The translations under genes were made by a program, and so were the position numbers. From contig NZ_CP039650.1 in the NCBI RefSeq assembly GCF_004923315.1, forward strand, positions 868,001 to 932,000: a DNA stretch of 64,000 bases. The letters are read 5' to 3'. The notes below the pieces were generated by a model that saw only the letters and a program-made list of their open reading frames with translations, did not search any database and had not been told where the DNA came from. Position 1 is the stretch's first letter, and each line of letters starts with the position of its first letter. Positions 1-11,492 of the stretch are shown here, piece by piece. Origin of the DNA: Azospirillum sp. TSA2s. Its GTDB lineage: Bacteria > Pseudomonadota > Alphaproteobacteria > Azospirillales > Azospirillaceae.

Positions 1-966
1 AGTGGCGCGGTCGGCCAGGAGCTGGCGGTTGGGCAGCCCGGTCAGCGTGTCGAAATAGGCCAGCCGGTTGATCTCCGCCCGCGCCCGGTCATGTTCGATG
101 GCGAGCGCGCACAGATGCACGCAGGCCTCCACCAACCGGCGGTGAAAGGGGGCGGCAGGGCGGCGCTCGCGGTAATAGAGCGCGAAGCTGCCCAGCATGC
201 GGGCGTCCCGCCCCTTGATCGGGTTGGACCAGCAGGCGGCCAGCCCATGGGCCAGCGGCACCTCGCGATAGGGTGCCCAGCGCGGGTCTTCGGCGATGTC
301 GACGGACATCACCGCTTCGCCCCGGCTCATCGCGCTGCCGCAGCAGCCGACGTCGGGACCGATGGCCAGCCCGTCGATGGCATTGGCATAGACGACGGGC
401 AGCGATGGGGCGGCGGCGACCCGCATGCGGTTCTCGTCGTCACGCAGCATCACCGAACAGGCGACCTCCGGCGCGCAGGCCTCCACCTGCCGGCAGAGGA
501 AATCCAGGACCTGCTTCAGCGACCGGCCGGCAGCCACCAGTTCCAGGACATTCTGTTGCAGGCGTGCCACCGCCTCCGCCCGTTCGCGCTCGTCGAAATC
601 GCGCATCTCGCACAGAAGCAGAACGTCTTCGCCGTCGGTCAGATGCTGCCAGTGCAGATCGACCGGGACCGGATCGCGGCGAGGAACGCGCAAGGCAGCG
701 GTGCCGGGCGGTGGATGGTCGTTTTCCTGCGCCCCATCCCACACCGCCTGCCAATCACGGCCACCGAAATCGAGCAGGCCGGGCAGCGGGCGGCCGATCA
801 GCGCATCCAGAGGGGCGCCGGCCAGCCGGGCGAAACCGGGATTGGCGCCGACGATGGTGCCGTCGGCCGATGTCCAGACCAAGGCCGCGCTCCATTGCGC
901 AGCAGTCACCCGCAACAGGCGATCGGACGGCAGGCGGTCGTCCAGCGCGGTCCCGGCCGAATCCAT
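1..966 (-). CDS. PAS-GAF-GGDEF signalling protein, probable diguanylate cyclase (C-terminus beyond the window)
   Basis: This gene runs off the left edge; 322 residues are visible and no stop is reached. Residues about 20-105 look like a PAS domain (GTIVGANPGFARLAG). Residues about 140-290 form a GAF domain of the kind found in PAS-GAF-GGDEF-EAL proteins (LAACWSNPI and LGSFALYYRE). The last 20 visible residues, starting LAYFDTLTGLPNR, are the classic opening of a GGDEF domain. The expected role is synthesis of cyclic di-GMP, possibly with degradation if an EAL domain follows. The GGDEF active site lies outside the window, so activity cannot be judged. The ATG has a GGAGGG ribosome site 9 bases upstream. 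There is no signal peptide or membrane segment, so the protein should be cytosolic. Confidence 0.85.
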   Translation of the reverse strand, partial: MDSAGTALDDRLPSDRLLRVTAAQWSAALVWTSADGTIVGANPGFARLAGAPLDALIGRPLPGLLDFGGRDWQAVWDGAQENDHPPPGTAALRVPRRDPVPVDLHWQHLTDGEDVLLLCEMRDFDERERAEAVARLQQNVLELVAAGRSLKQVLDFLCRQVEACAPEVACSVMLRDDENRMRVAAAPSLPVVYANAIDGLAIGPDVGCCGSAMSRGEAVMSVDIAEDPRWAPYREVPLAHGLAACWSNPIKGRDARMLGSFALYYRERRPAAPFHRRLVEACVHLCALAIEHDRARAEINRLAYFDTLTGLPNRQLLADRAT

Positions 967-1136
967 GACCCCTGATCCCTCCGGACATGCTTCGGGAACG
1001 CCGCACCGGCGCCCCGGGGGAGTCAGCTAACATGAACACACGCGGCGCGGTCAAGGCCCCTCATCATCCGGCCATCCTGTTGCATCCACACGAGAATGGT
1101 TCCAAAGAGCGCGCGGCGGTTTTGTTCGTACACAAG

Positions 1137-1169
1137 CAAAAGGGAGGAAGCGGTTTCCCGCTCCCTCCC
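1137..1169 (-). terminator. Rho-independent terminator of nrdJ
   Basis: Arms 1142-1153 and 1157-1169 form a 12-bp stem with one mismatch around a three-base loop. On the minus strand it is followed by TTTT. It lies about 50 bases after the nrdJ stop and ends that transcript before the GGDEF gene. Confidence 0.75.
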
Positions 1170-1220
1170 CTTCATCGTTCATCATCCGGCCAAGCTCCCG
1201 GAGGAGCGCTCCCTGGAGGA

Positions 1221-4961
<3,741 letters not shown>

Positions 4962-5181
4962 GATGAGACTGTCCCCTGCTTGGAGCACGCCGCGGCGGGC
5001 TCGAATGGAAATATGGTGCGACCCGTCCCGATGAAAGCGGCCGGCGGTTCTATCCGCCGTCCGGCCCGGCAACGCAGATGGCGCCGTACAAACAGGGGCC
5101 TCTTGCCCGACTGTCCGCCGTCGCCGCTGTGCTGCCGGGACCGGGGCCGCCGCTTGAGGCCGGCCGGGTCACGTGGACCGC

Positions 5182-5210
5182 ATCCTAGCCAGCGCGACGG
5201 GGCCAAGCAA
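5182..5210 (-). promoter_or_regulatory. Candidate sigma-70 promoter for nrdJ
   Basis: Read on the minus strand, TTGCTT and TAGGAT are separated by exactly 17 bases, about 220 bases before the chosen nrdJ start. Both hexamers are imperfect and no transcription data are available. Confidence 0.35.
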
Positions 5211-5721
5211 GCCCCACTCTGCTAGATATTGTGGTTGACATGACCGAACCCCTCAAAACCTTGATCTTGTGGTGTTCAACCCGTTACCGGGGATCCTGTT
5301 CCCGCCCGCCAAGCAAATTTTTGAGGAGGCGGCGGCTGGGCCGCATCGCGGCCGGAAGGCACCAACTGTCGGCACTCAAATGGCCGCCGGTGCTGGAGAT
5401 GACTGCGGCACTCCCCCGATTAGAGCGCAAAACGCGCCCGACCGCCAGAGCTTCCTTGCGGTGAAAATCAACATCTTGTTGCTAATATGCCGTTGTACCC
5501 ACCACCGATTCGCCACGGGGCGACTCGGACCAAGCTGCCGGAATCCAAGGGGCGACTCGAAAAGGCCCGCCTTTCCCACCCCCGAGTCGCTGCGGGCTTG
5601 CCGGGGGTTCGGCACGGAAGAGGGGTAGTGGCAGCGCGCCCGCAACTATTTCATGCGCTCCCGGTTGAGGCGCATGGAGCCAAGGTGGATCCCACGCGAT
5701 CCTGGGGGAGGAGAGGCGTCC
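5211..5721. other. Non-coding stretch with short direct and inverted repeats
   Basis: I see no convincing gene here. The 11-base unit GGGGCGACTCG occurs at 5517-5527 and again at 5550-5560. The second copy contains GCGACTCG, which can pair with CGAGTCGC at 5583-5590. The stretch separates divergent nrdJ and the PRC-barrel gene and presumably carries both promoters. Confidence 0.5.
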
Positions 5722-6174
5722 ATGCTGAAGATCACCCACAAGATGTGGTTTGCATTGCCTGCGCTGACACTGCTGGTCGGCATGGCGACTCCGCAAGGGG
5801 CCGTTGGACAGACGGTCATCATCGACGGCTCGACTCCGGCCGTCGGCGCCGCGGTGGAACGCAAGACCGGTCCCAGCGTCGACCAGTTGATGAACCGCAG
5901 TGTCGTCGGTGCCGACGGGTCGAAGATCGGCACCGTCACCGACGTGATCCTCGACGACAAGGGCGAGGCCCAATACATCGTCATCCACTCGGGCGGCATT
6001 CTGGGCTTCGGCGGCAAGGACATCGCGGCCGACCTGATCCTGGCCGACCTGCGCACCGGCAGCGAGGCGATCCGTCTGCGCGAGGTGACCGCCGCCAGTG
6101 TCCGCGACATGCCGGAATTCCGCTACGACGACAGCATCACCTCGCTGACCCGCAGCCCGGAGCCGCGGCGGTAG
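5722..6174 (+). CDS. Secreted PRC-barrel domain protein
   Basis: The 150-residue product begins with a hydrophobic signal sequence (residues about 1-30, MLKITHKMWFALPALTLLVG onward), so it should be exported to the periplasm. Residues about 55-125 form a PRC-barrel: NRSVVGADGSKIGTVTDVIL followed by YIVIHSGGILGFGGKDI. PRC-barrels are small beta domains found in photosynthetic reaction-centre subunit H, RimM and many envelope proteins; the specific role here is unknown. The start is fixed by GGGGGAGGAGAGG just before the ATG. It is a single-gene unit, with a palindrome and a terminator immediately downstream. Confidence 0.85.
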   Translation: MLKITHKMWFALPALTLLVGMATPQGAVGQTVIIDGSTPAVGAAVERKTGPSVDQLMNRSVVGADGSKIGTVTDVILDDKGEAQYIVIHSGGILGFGGKDIAADLILADLRTGSEAIRLREVTAASVRDMPEFRYDDSITSLTRSPEPRR

Positions 6175-6206
6175 GCGGCGGGTGCTTGGCAGCCGGGTGA
6201 TAAACG

Positions 6207-6229
6207 CCCTCTCCCGCCCCGGGAGAGGG
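6207..6229. repeat. Palindromic hairpin repeat, copy 1
   Basis: CCCTCTCCC (6207-6215) pairs with GGGAGAGGG (6221-6229) around a 5-base loop. A longer version of the same palindrome lies at 36752-36785. It follows the PRC-barrel gene and may double as its terminator, though there is no T tract on the plus strand. Confidence 0.6.
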
Positions 6230-6244
6230 AGCCAGCTCACAACG

Positions 6245-6280
6245 AAAAAGACCGCGCCCCAAGCGGGACGCGGCCTTTCT
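6245..6280 (-). terminator. Rho-independent terminator of rpsA (probably bidirectional)
   Basis: A GC stem pairs CCGCG plus CCC on the left with GGG plus CGCGG on the right. The minus-strand 3' side ends in TTTTT. The plus-strand side has CCTTTCTCTT, so it may also end the PRC-barrel transcript. Confidence 0.7.
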
Positions 6281-6372
6281 CTTACCCTTCCGGGAGATCG
6301 CGAGCCCCCTCCCCTCCTCTCGGCGGACCGAAGGTCCGTCCGATCGCCGAAGAGGAGGATGGCCTCAGACGA

Positions 6373-8079
6373 TCACTCGTCGTTCTGCTGCTTGCGCTTC
6401 AGAGCGGCGCCCAGGATGTCGCCCAGCGAGGCGCCCGAGTCGGACGAACCGAACTCGGCCATCGCCTGCTTCTCTTCCTCCATCTCGCGGGCCTTGATGG
6501 ACAGCGAGATGCGGCGGGAAGCGCGGTCGATCTGGGTGACCTTGGCGTCGACCTTCTCGCCGACGGCGAAACGGTCCGGGCGCTGTTCGGAACGGTCGCG
6601 GGACAGGTCCGACTTGCGGATGAAGCCGGTGTAGCCCTCGCCGACGGTCACTTCGATGCCGCCGTCCGTCACCTGCGTCACGGTGCAGGTCACGACCTCG
6701 TTCTTCTTCAGGCCGGCGGTGGCCGACTCGAACGGATCGCTGGCCAGCTGCTTGATGCCGAGGCTGATGCGCTCCTTCTCGACGTCGACGTCGAGAACCT
6801 TGACCTTGACGCGGTCGCCCTTCTTGTACTCGGCGATCGCCTCTTCACCCGACTTGTTCCAGTCGAGATCGGACATGTGGACCATGCCGTCGATGTCGCC
6901 CGGCAGGCCGACGAACAGACCGAACTCGGTGATGTTCTTGACTTCGCCTTCCAGCTCGGTGCCAGGACCGAACTTGTCGGTGAAGGTCTCCCACGGGTTG
7001 TCCAGGCACTGCTTCAGGCCGAGGCTGATGCGGCGCTTCTGCGGATCGACGTCCAGGACCATGACCTCGACTTCCTGCGAAGTCGACACGATCTTGCCCG
7101 GATGGACGTTCTTCTTGGTCCAGGACATTTCTGACACGTGGACCAAGCCCTCGATCCCCGGCTCCAGCTCCACGAAGGCGCCGTAGTCGGTGATGTTGGT
7201 GACGCGGCCCTTGAACTTCGCGCCGACCGGATACTTGGCCTCGACGCCTTCCCACGGGTCGGCTTCGAGCTGCTTCATGCCCAGGCTGATGCGCTGGGTT
7301 TCCGGGTTGAAGCGGATGACCTGGACCGTGACGGTCTGGCCGATCTGCAGGGCTTCCGACGGATGGTTGATGCGGCGCCACGCGATGTCGGTGACGTGCA
7401 GCAGGCCATCGACGCCGCCCAGGTCGACGAACGCACCGTAGTCGGTGATGTTCTTGACGACGCCCTGGAGGATCTGGCCTTCCTTGAGGTTGGCCACCAG
7501 CTCCGAACGGGCCTCGGCGCGGCTCTCTTCGAGCACGGCGCGACGCGACACGACGATGTTGCCGCGCGAGCGGTCCATCTTCAGGATCTGGAACGGCTGC
7601 GGGGTGCCCAGCAGCGGGGAGATGTCGCGGACCGGACGGATGTCGACCTGGCTGCCCGGCAGGAAGGCGACGGCGCCCGACAGGTCGACCGTGAAGCCGC
7701 CCTTGACGCGGCCGAAGATGACGCCGGTGACGCGGGTCTGGTCGTTGAACGACTTCTCCAGCAGGGCCCAGGCCTCTTCGCGCTTCGCCTTCTCACGGCT
7801 CAGCATCGCCTCGCCGTTCTTGTCTTCCATCCGCTCGAGGTAGACCTCGACGGTGTCGCCCGCCTTCAGCTCGGGCGGCTGGCCGGCAACGGCGAATTCC
7901 TTCAGCGCGACGCGGCCTTCCGACTTCAGACCGACGTCGATGGTGACCATGTCGTTCTCGACGGCGACGACGCGTCCCTTGACGACCGTACCTTCGAGCG
8001 ACTCGGCCGCGCCCAGCGACTCTTCGAGCAGAGACGCAAAGCTTTCCTTTTCGACCGTGCGGGCCAGTGACTGTGCCAT
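6373..8079 (-). CDS. rpsA: 30S ribosomal protein S1
   Basis: S1 binds mRNA on the small ribosomal subunit and helps start translation, especially of messages with weak ribosome sites. The product is 568 residues with six consecutive S1 (OB-fold) repeats. Typical repeat signatures are GVVKNITDYGAFVDLGGVDG, GRVTNITDYGAFVELEPGIE and GEVKNITEFGLFVGLPGDID. The first two, less conserved repeats bind the ribosome. The start MAQSLARTV has AGGAG six bases upstream; an in-frame GTG-type extension upstream lacks such a site. It follows aroA and cmk, the conserved alphaproteobacterial order. The 190-base gap after cmk suggests that rpsA also has its own leader. Confidence 0.97.
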   Translation of the reverse strand: MAQSLARTVEKESFASLLEESLGAAESLEGTVVKGRVVAVENDMVTIDVGLKSEGRVALKEFAVAGQPPELKAGDTVEVYLERMEDKNGEAMLSREKAKREEAWALLEKSFNDQTRVTGVIFGRVKGGFTVDLSGAVAFLPGSQVDIRPVRDISPLLGTPQPFQILKMDRSRGNIVVSRRAVLEESRAEARSELVANLKEGQILQGVVKNITDYGAFVDLGGVDGLLHVTDIAWRRINHPSEALQIGQTVTVQVIRFNPETQRISLGMKQLEADPWEGVEAKYPVGAKFKGRVTNITDYGAFVELEPGIEGLVHVSEMSWTKKNVHPGKIVSTSQEVEVMVLDVDPQKRRISLGLKQCLDNPWETFTDKFGPGTELEGEVKNITEFGLFVGLPGDIDGMVHMSDLDWNKSGEEAIAEYKKGDRVKVKVLDVDVEKERISLGIKQLASDPFESATAGLKKNEVVTCTVTQVTDGGIEVTVGEGYTGFIRKSDLSRDRSEQRPDRFAVGEKVDAKVTQIDRASRRISLSIKAREMEEEKQAMAEFGSSDSGASLGDILGAALKRKQQNDE

Positions 8080-8269
8080 TGAAACTCCTAAAGGTGGCGC
8101 GAAAGCGGCCCCGTTCCGGTCCCTCCCGCGGCAAAACGGGTGGGACCTCGACCGAACCGCCGCGCCGGGCACCACGCCCGGCGACTTGGTTGATGGTTTT
8201 CCATGGAGGGCGTCGGACCCGCCCGCGCCGCCACCGGCGGCCCGTCAACGGAAGTCGGAAGCGGCGGCT
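8080..8269 (-). promoter_or_regulatory. Structured leader between cmk and rpsA
   Basis: On the minus strand this 190-base gap holds two perfect hairpins, GCCGCC-GGT-GGCGGC and CGCCGGGC-GTGGT-GCCCGGCG, ahead of the rpsA ribosome site. S1 is known to repress its own translation in other bacteria, so a structured leader is plausible. I do not recognise a named leader family here. Confidence 0.4.
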
Positions 8270-8968
8270 TTAGGCCGTGGGCTTCAGACCGGTTTTCGAA
8301 CCGATGTGGGCGACCGCCATCGAGAACACCTGATCGGCATCGAGAGCGGACGTATCAAGCACAAAAGCGTCGACAGCCGGACGGAGCGGGGCCACCGCTC
8401 TCTGGCTGTCGCGCGCATCACGAGCCTTCATGTCCTCCAGGACATCGGAGGATATAGCCGGAATCCCCCGTCTCTGCAACTCCTTGAGTCGCCGTTCGGC
8501 CCGGACCTCCACCGAAGCGGTAACGAACAGTTTGGCCTGGGCATCGGGACAGACCACCGTTCCGATGTCGCGCCCGTCCAGAACCGCCCCCGGCGCGCCG
8601 CCCGGCGGGTGGGTGGCGAAGCGCCGCTGGAAGTCGAGCAGCGCGGCCCGCACCTCCGGCACCGCCGCCACCTTGCTGGCCGCCTGCGCCGCCTCGTCGG
8701 TGCGCAGGGCCACCTCCTGCAGGATCGGGTGCTCGGGGTGCAACTCATAGGCGGCGCGCGCCGCCGCGGCATTGTCGGCCGGATCGCCGCCGGCCCTGAG
8801 GACCGACACGCCGACCGCGCGGTACAGCACGCCGGTGTCGAGATGGGCGAAGCCGAAGGCATCGGCGATGCGCTGCGACAGGGTGCCCTTGCCGCTGGCG
8901 GCCGGGCCGTCGATGGCGACGACGACCGCCCTGGCCGGGGTCTCCCGATTGGAAAGCGGCTGCGTCAT
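8270..8968 (-). CDS. cmk: Cytidylate kinase
   Basis: The enzyme phosphorylates CMP and dCMP to the diphosphates in the cytosol. The 232-residue product has the P-loop GPAASGKGT at about 21-29, the acceptor-site LDTGVLYRA at about 43-51, and the DGRDIGTVVCP segment in the core, all standard for bacterial Cmk. I start at the ATG 4 bases after the aroA stop. A GTG 15 bases further upstream would overlap aroA and is less likely. The tight spacing implies cotranscription, and probably coupled translation, with aroA. Confidence 0.96.
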   Translation of the reverse strand: MTQPLSNRETPARAVVVAIDGPAASGKGTLSQRIADAFGFAHLDTGVLYRAVGVSVLRAGGDPADNAAAARAAYELHPEHPILQEVALRTDEAAQAASKVAAVPEVRAALLDFQRRFATHPPGGAPGAVLDGRDIGTVVCPDAQAKLFVTASVEVRAERRLKELQRRGIPAISSDVLEDMKARDARDSQRAVAPLRPAVDAFVLDTSALDADQVFSMAVAHIGSKTGLKPTA

Positions 8969-8972
8969 CGCC

Positions 8973-10322
8973 TCACGCCTCACTGATCTTCGCGCCGAGC
9001 CCGTTCATCAGACCGACGAAGTCGGGGAAGCTGGTGTCGATGAAGGCGCCGTCGTCGACCGAAATCGGCTCTTCCGACGCCATGCCCAGCACCAGGAAGC
9101 TCATGGCGATGCGGTGGTCCATGGCGGTGGCGACGGTGGCGCCGCCCTTCGGCGGCTTGCCGGTGCCGTGAACCGTCAGACTGTCGTCGGCACCGACCTC
9201 GACCGACACGCCGCAGCGGGTCAGGCCTTCCGCCACCATGGCGAGGCGGTCGCTCTCCTTCACCCGCAGTTCCTTCAGGCCCAGCATCACCGTGGTGCCC
9301 TCGGCACAGGCGGCGGCGGCGGCCAGGACCGGGTATTCGTCGATCATGCTCGGCGCGCGGTCGGCCGGCACCACGATGCCCTTCAGGGCGCTATGCCTCA
9401 CCCGCAGATCGGCCACCGGCTCGCCCGCCTCGTCGCGGCGGTTCTCGAAGGCGATATCGGCGCCCATCCCCACCAGCGTGTCGTAGAGGCCGGTGCGGCG
9501 TGGGTTCATGCCGACGTCGTTCAGCAGCAACTCCGAGCCCGGTCGCAGCAGGGCGGCGACCGCCGGGAAGGCGGCGCTGCTGGGATCGGCCGGCACATGG
9601 ATGGTGCGGCCGGTCAGTTCCGGCTGGCCGATGACGGTGACGGCCAGCGCGCCGTCCTCCAGCCGCTCGGTCGTCACGGTTGCGCCGAAATGGCGCAGCA
9701 TCAGTTCGGTATGGTCGCGGGTCGGCTCCGCCTCGATCACCGTGGTGGCGCCGGCGGTGTTGAGGCCGGCCAGCAGGATCGCCGACTTGACCTGGGCGGA
9801 GGCCACCGGCAGACGATAGGTGATCGGGACCAGATCGCCGCTGCCGACCACGGTCAGCGGCAGCCGCCCGCCGGAGCGGCCGACGAAGCGGGCGCCCATC
9901 TCCTCCAGCGGCTTGGTGACGCGGGCCATCGGCCGCTTGTTCAGCGAGGCGTCTCCGGTGAAGACGCAGGTGATCGGATGGCCGGCGACCAGCCCCATCA
10001 GCAGGCGGGCGGCGGTGCCGCTGTTGCCCATGTCCAGAACCTGCGCCGGTTCCTGCAACGCTCCCAGCCCGACGCCGCGCACGCGCCAGACCCCGGCCCC
10101 CTGGCCGTTGTCTTCCCGTTCCGCCCGAGCCCCCAGCAGGCGCATGGCCGCCGCGGTGTGCAGGACGTCCTCCCCTTCCAGCAGACCATGGATCACCGTC
10201 TCGCCCACGGCGATGGCGCCCAGCATCAGCGACCGATGCGAGATCGATTTGTCGCCGGGCACACGGATGCTGCCCCGGATCGCGCCGGTGGTGGTGGAGC
10301 GCAGCGGCCTTGCGTGCGTCAT
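8973..10322 (-). CDS. aroA: 3-phosphoshikimate 1-carboxyvinyltransferase (EPSP synthase), class II
   Basis: AroA joins phosphoenolpyruvate to shikimate 3-phosphate in aromatic amino acid synthesis. The 449-residue product shows PGDKSISHRS near the N-terminus, GDASLNKRPM, SAQVKSAILLAGLN, RDHTELML and RVKESDRLA. The GDKxS, SAQxK and RxHxE motifs mark the class II form known from Agrobacterium CP4. In the PEP-site loop the sequence is NSGTAARL, keeping glycine where CP4 has alanine. It is first in the aroA-cmk-rpsA unit. The start ATG is the only one near the conserved N-terminus. Confidence 0.97.
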   Translation of the reverse strand: MTHARPLRSTTTGAIRGSIRVPGDKSISHRSLMLGAIAVGETVIHGLLEGEDVLHTAAAMRLLGARAEREDNGQGAGVWRVRGVGLGALQEPAQVLDMGNSGTAARLLMGLVAGHPITCVFTGDASLNKRPMARVTKPLEEMGARFVGRSGGRLPLTVVGSGDLVPITYRLPVASAQVKSAILLAGLNTAGATTVIEAEPTRDHTELMLRHFGATVTTERLEDGALAVTVIGQPELTGRTIHVPADPSSAAFPAVAALLRPGSELLLNDVGMNPRRTGLYDTLVGMGADIAFENRRDEAGEPVADLRVRHSALKGIVVPADRAPSMIDEYPVLAAAAACAEGTTVMLGLKELRVKESDRLAMVAEGLTRCGVSVEVGADDSLTVHGTGKPPKGGATVATAMDHRIAMSFLVLGMASEEPISVDDGAFIDTSFPDFVGLMNGLGAKISEA

Positions 10323-10442
10323 GGGACGGGTCCTTCGGATCGGAACGGGAAGCGATTATGGCCGCCGTTCCTATCACAGCCCCCGCCCCGATGCGAGAGG
10401 ATGGGCCCCTTTCCGTCCCCGCCAGAGCTTGTGCGGCGCACA

Positions 10443-10528
10443 AATGAAAAGAGGCCGCCCGAAGGCGGCCCCGAGTTCAAGGAGGAAACCAAATGGAGGA
10501 GTTGCACACTGTGCAGGTCGGTTCTAGC
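10443..10528 (-). ncRNA. Candidate small RNA with anti-Shine-Dalgarno motifs (copy A)
   Basis: Read on the minus strand there is a small hairpin (TGCACA-G-TGTGCA, 10515-10503), an open segment with CTCCTCC (10501-10495) and TTTCCTCC (10488-10481), and then a strong terminator (GGCCGCC-TTCG-GGCGGCC, 10470-10453, followed by TCTTTT). Hairpin, CU-rich seed and rho-independent terminator is the design of trans-acting alphaproteobacterial small RNAs. It lies upstream of aroA on the same strand and could instead be an aroA attenuator. No clear promoter is visible, so the 5' end is approximate. Confidence 0.5.
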
Positions 10529-10704
10529 GAGTTATGGTTAACACCCTGTAAAAGCAACCCCTACCCGGGCGGGATACCTCTTTCCCGCTACCGCTGCGGC
10601 GCGGCGATCACCCGGCCGCTTCATCTTTTTTTTGACAAGCGTCTCAGGGCATGGCAAAGGGCGCCTCTTGAGAACCCCCTGATTTTTGTGACGGAGGACG
10701 TGGC

Positions 10705-11094
10705 GTGGCCAAACCCGAATGGGGCGTCAAGCGCATCTGCCCGAGCTGTGGCGCTCGTTACTATGACATGCGCAAGGACCCGCCGGTCTGCCCGAGCTGT
10801 GGCGCGCAGTTCGATCCCGAGGCTCTGCTGAAGTCCCGCAAGGCCCGTCCGGCCCCGGCCGACGACACCAAGAAGGTGGTGGCCGTGGCGGAGGACGAGG
10901 AAGAGGCCGAGGCTGAGACCGAGACCACCGAGCTGGAGGACGTCGAGGACGACATGTCCGTCGACGACATCGAGGAAGCCGACGACACCACCGAGGATGA
11001 GGACGACGTCCTGATCGAGGACACGTCGGAACTGGGTGAGGACGACATGGACGAGGTCGTCGATGTCGAAGGCGAGGACGAGGAGGAGCGCTGA
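10705..11094 (+). CDS. TIGR02300 (FYDLN acid) family zinc-ribbon protein with acidic tail
   Basis: The 129-residue product starts with a compact zinc ribbon: CPSCGARYYDMRKDPPVCPS, then CGAQF, with two CxxC pairs at about 13-16 and 29-32. The remaining 85 residues are almost entirely Asp and Glu. The FYDLN core of this family reads YYDM here. The family is widespread in alphaproteobacteria and its function is not known to me; the acidic tail suggests binding to a basic or nucleic-acid-binding partner. Translation starts at GTG, supported by ACGGAGGA upstream. An imperfect TTGACA lies about 70 bases before the start, without a convincing -10 partner. Confidence 0.85.
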   Translation: MAKPEWGVKRICPSCGARYYDMRKDPPVCPSCGAQFDPEALLKSRKARPAPADDTKKVVAVAEDEEEAEAETETTELEDVEDDMSVDDIEEADDTTEDEDDVLIEDTSELGEDDMDEVVDVEGEDEEER

Positions 11095-11182
11095 CCGGCG
11101 CCCTTTCCGGTGACTGCTTTCCGGTGAGTGCGGGAGGTCCGGCGGGGTGGTGAAAAAAAGCGCGATCGGGCGAATTTTCCGC

Positions 11183-11210
11183 TTGCATCACTCCACCGCC
11201 TGACTATTAT
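11183..11210 (+). promoter_or_regulatory. Sigma-70 promoter of tRNA-Ala
   Basis: TTGCAT and TATTAT are separated by 16 bases, and the -10 ends 47 bases before the mature tRNA 5' end. The close match to consensus fits a stable-RNA promoter. Confidence 0.7.
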
Positions 11211-11257
11211 CCCGCTCCACCAAGGCCGGACGGAAACGACCGGCCCCCAGAGTTAAA

Positions 11258-11333
<76 letters not shown>

Positions 11334-11338
11334 AATCG

Positions 11339-11381
11339 ATCAAGGGCTCGGCGAGCAATCGCCGGGCCCTTGATGCTTTTG
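11339..11381 (+). terminator. Terminator of tRNA-Ala
   Basis: ATCAAGGGC pairs perfectly with GCCCTTGAT, with an inner CGGCG/CGCCG stem, followed by GCTTTTG. It starts 6 bases after the tRNA CCA end. Confidence 0.85.
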
Positions 11382-11492
11382 CGCCACGTTCCCGGCTGAA
11401 CCGCCGGCTTTGCCCGTACTTGCGAATGCTGTCCGACCGGACGGGAATGCCGCCGCGCCTGCGGACGGCGGGACGGCATTCCCAAGCGTCCG

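Noticed and set aside
4962..5230. Possible cobalamin riboswitch ahead of the B12-dependent reductase
   Set aside because: I searched the minus-strand leader by eye for a B12-box-like core and found none.
10493..10831. A 112-codon plus frame behind a good-looking GGAGGAAACCAAATG
   Set aside because: The ribosome-site look is the complement of a CCTCC-bearing small RNA candidate on the minus strand. The frame also overlaps the TIGR02300 gene and has no recognisable content.
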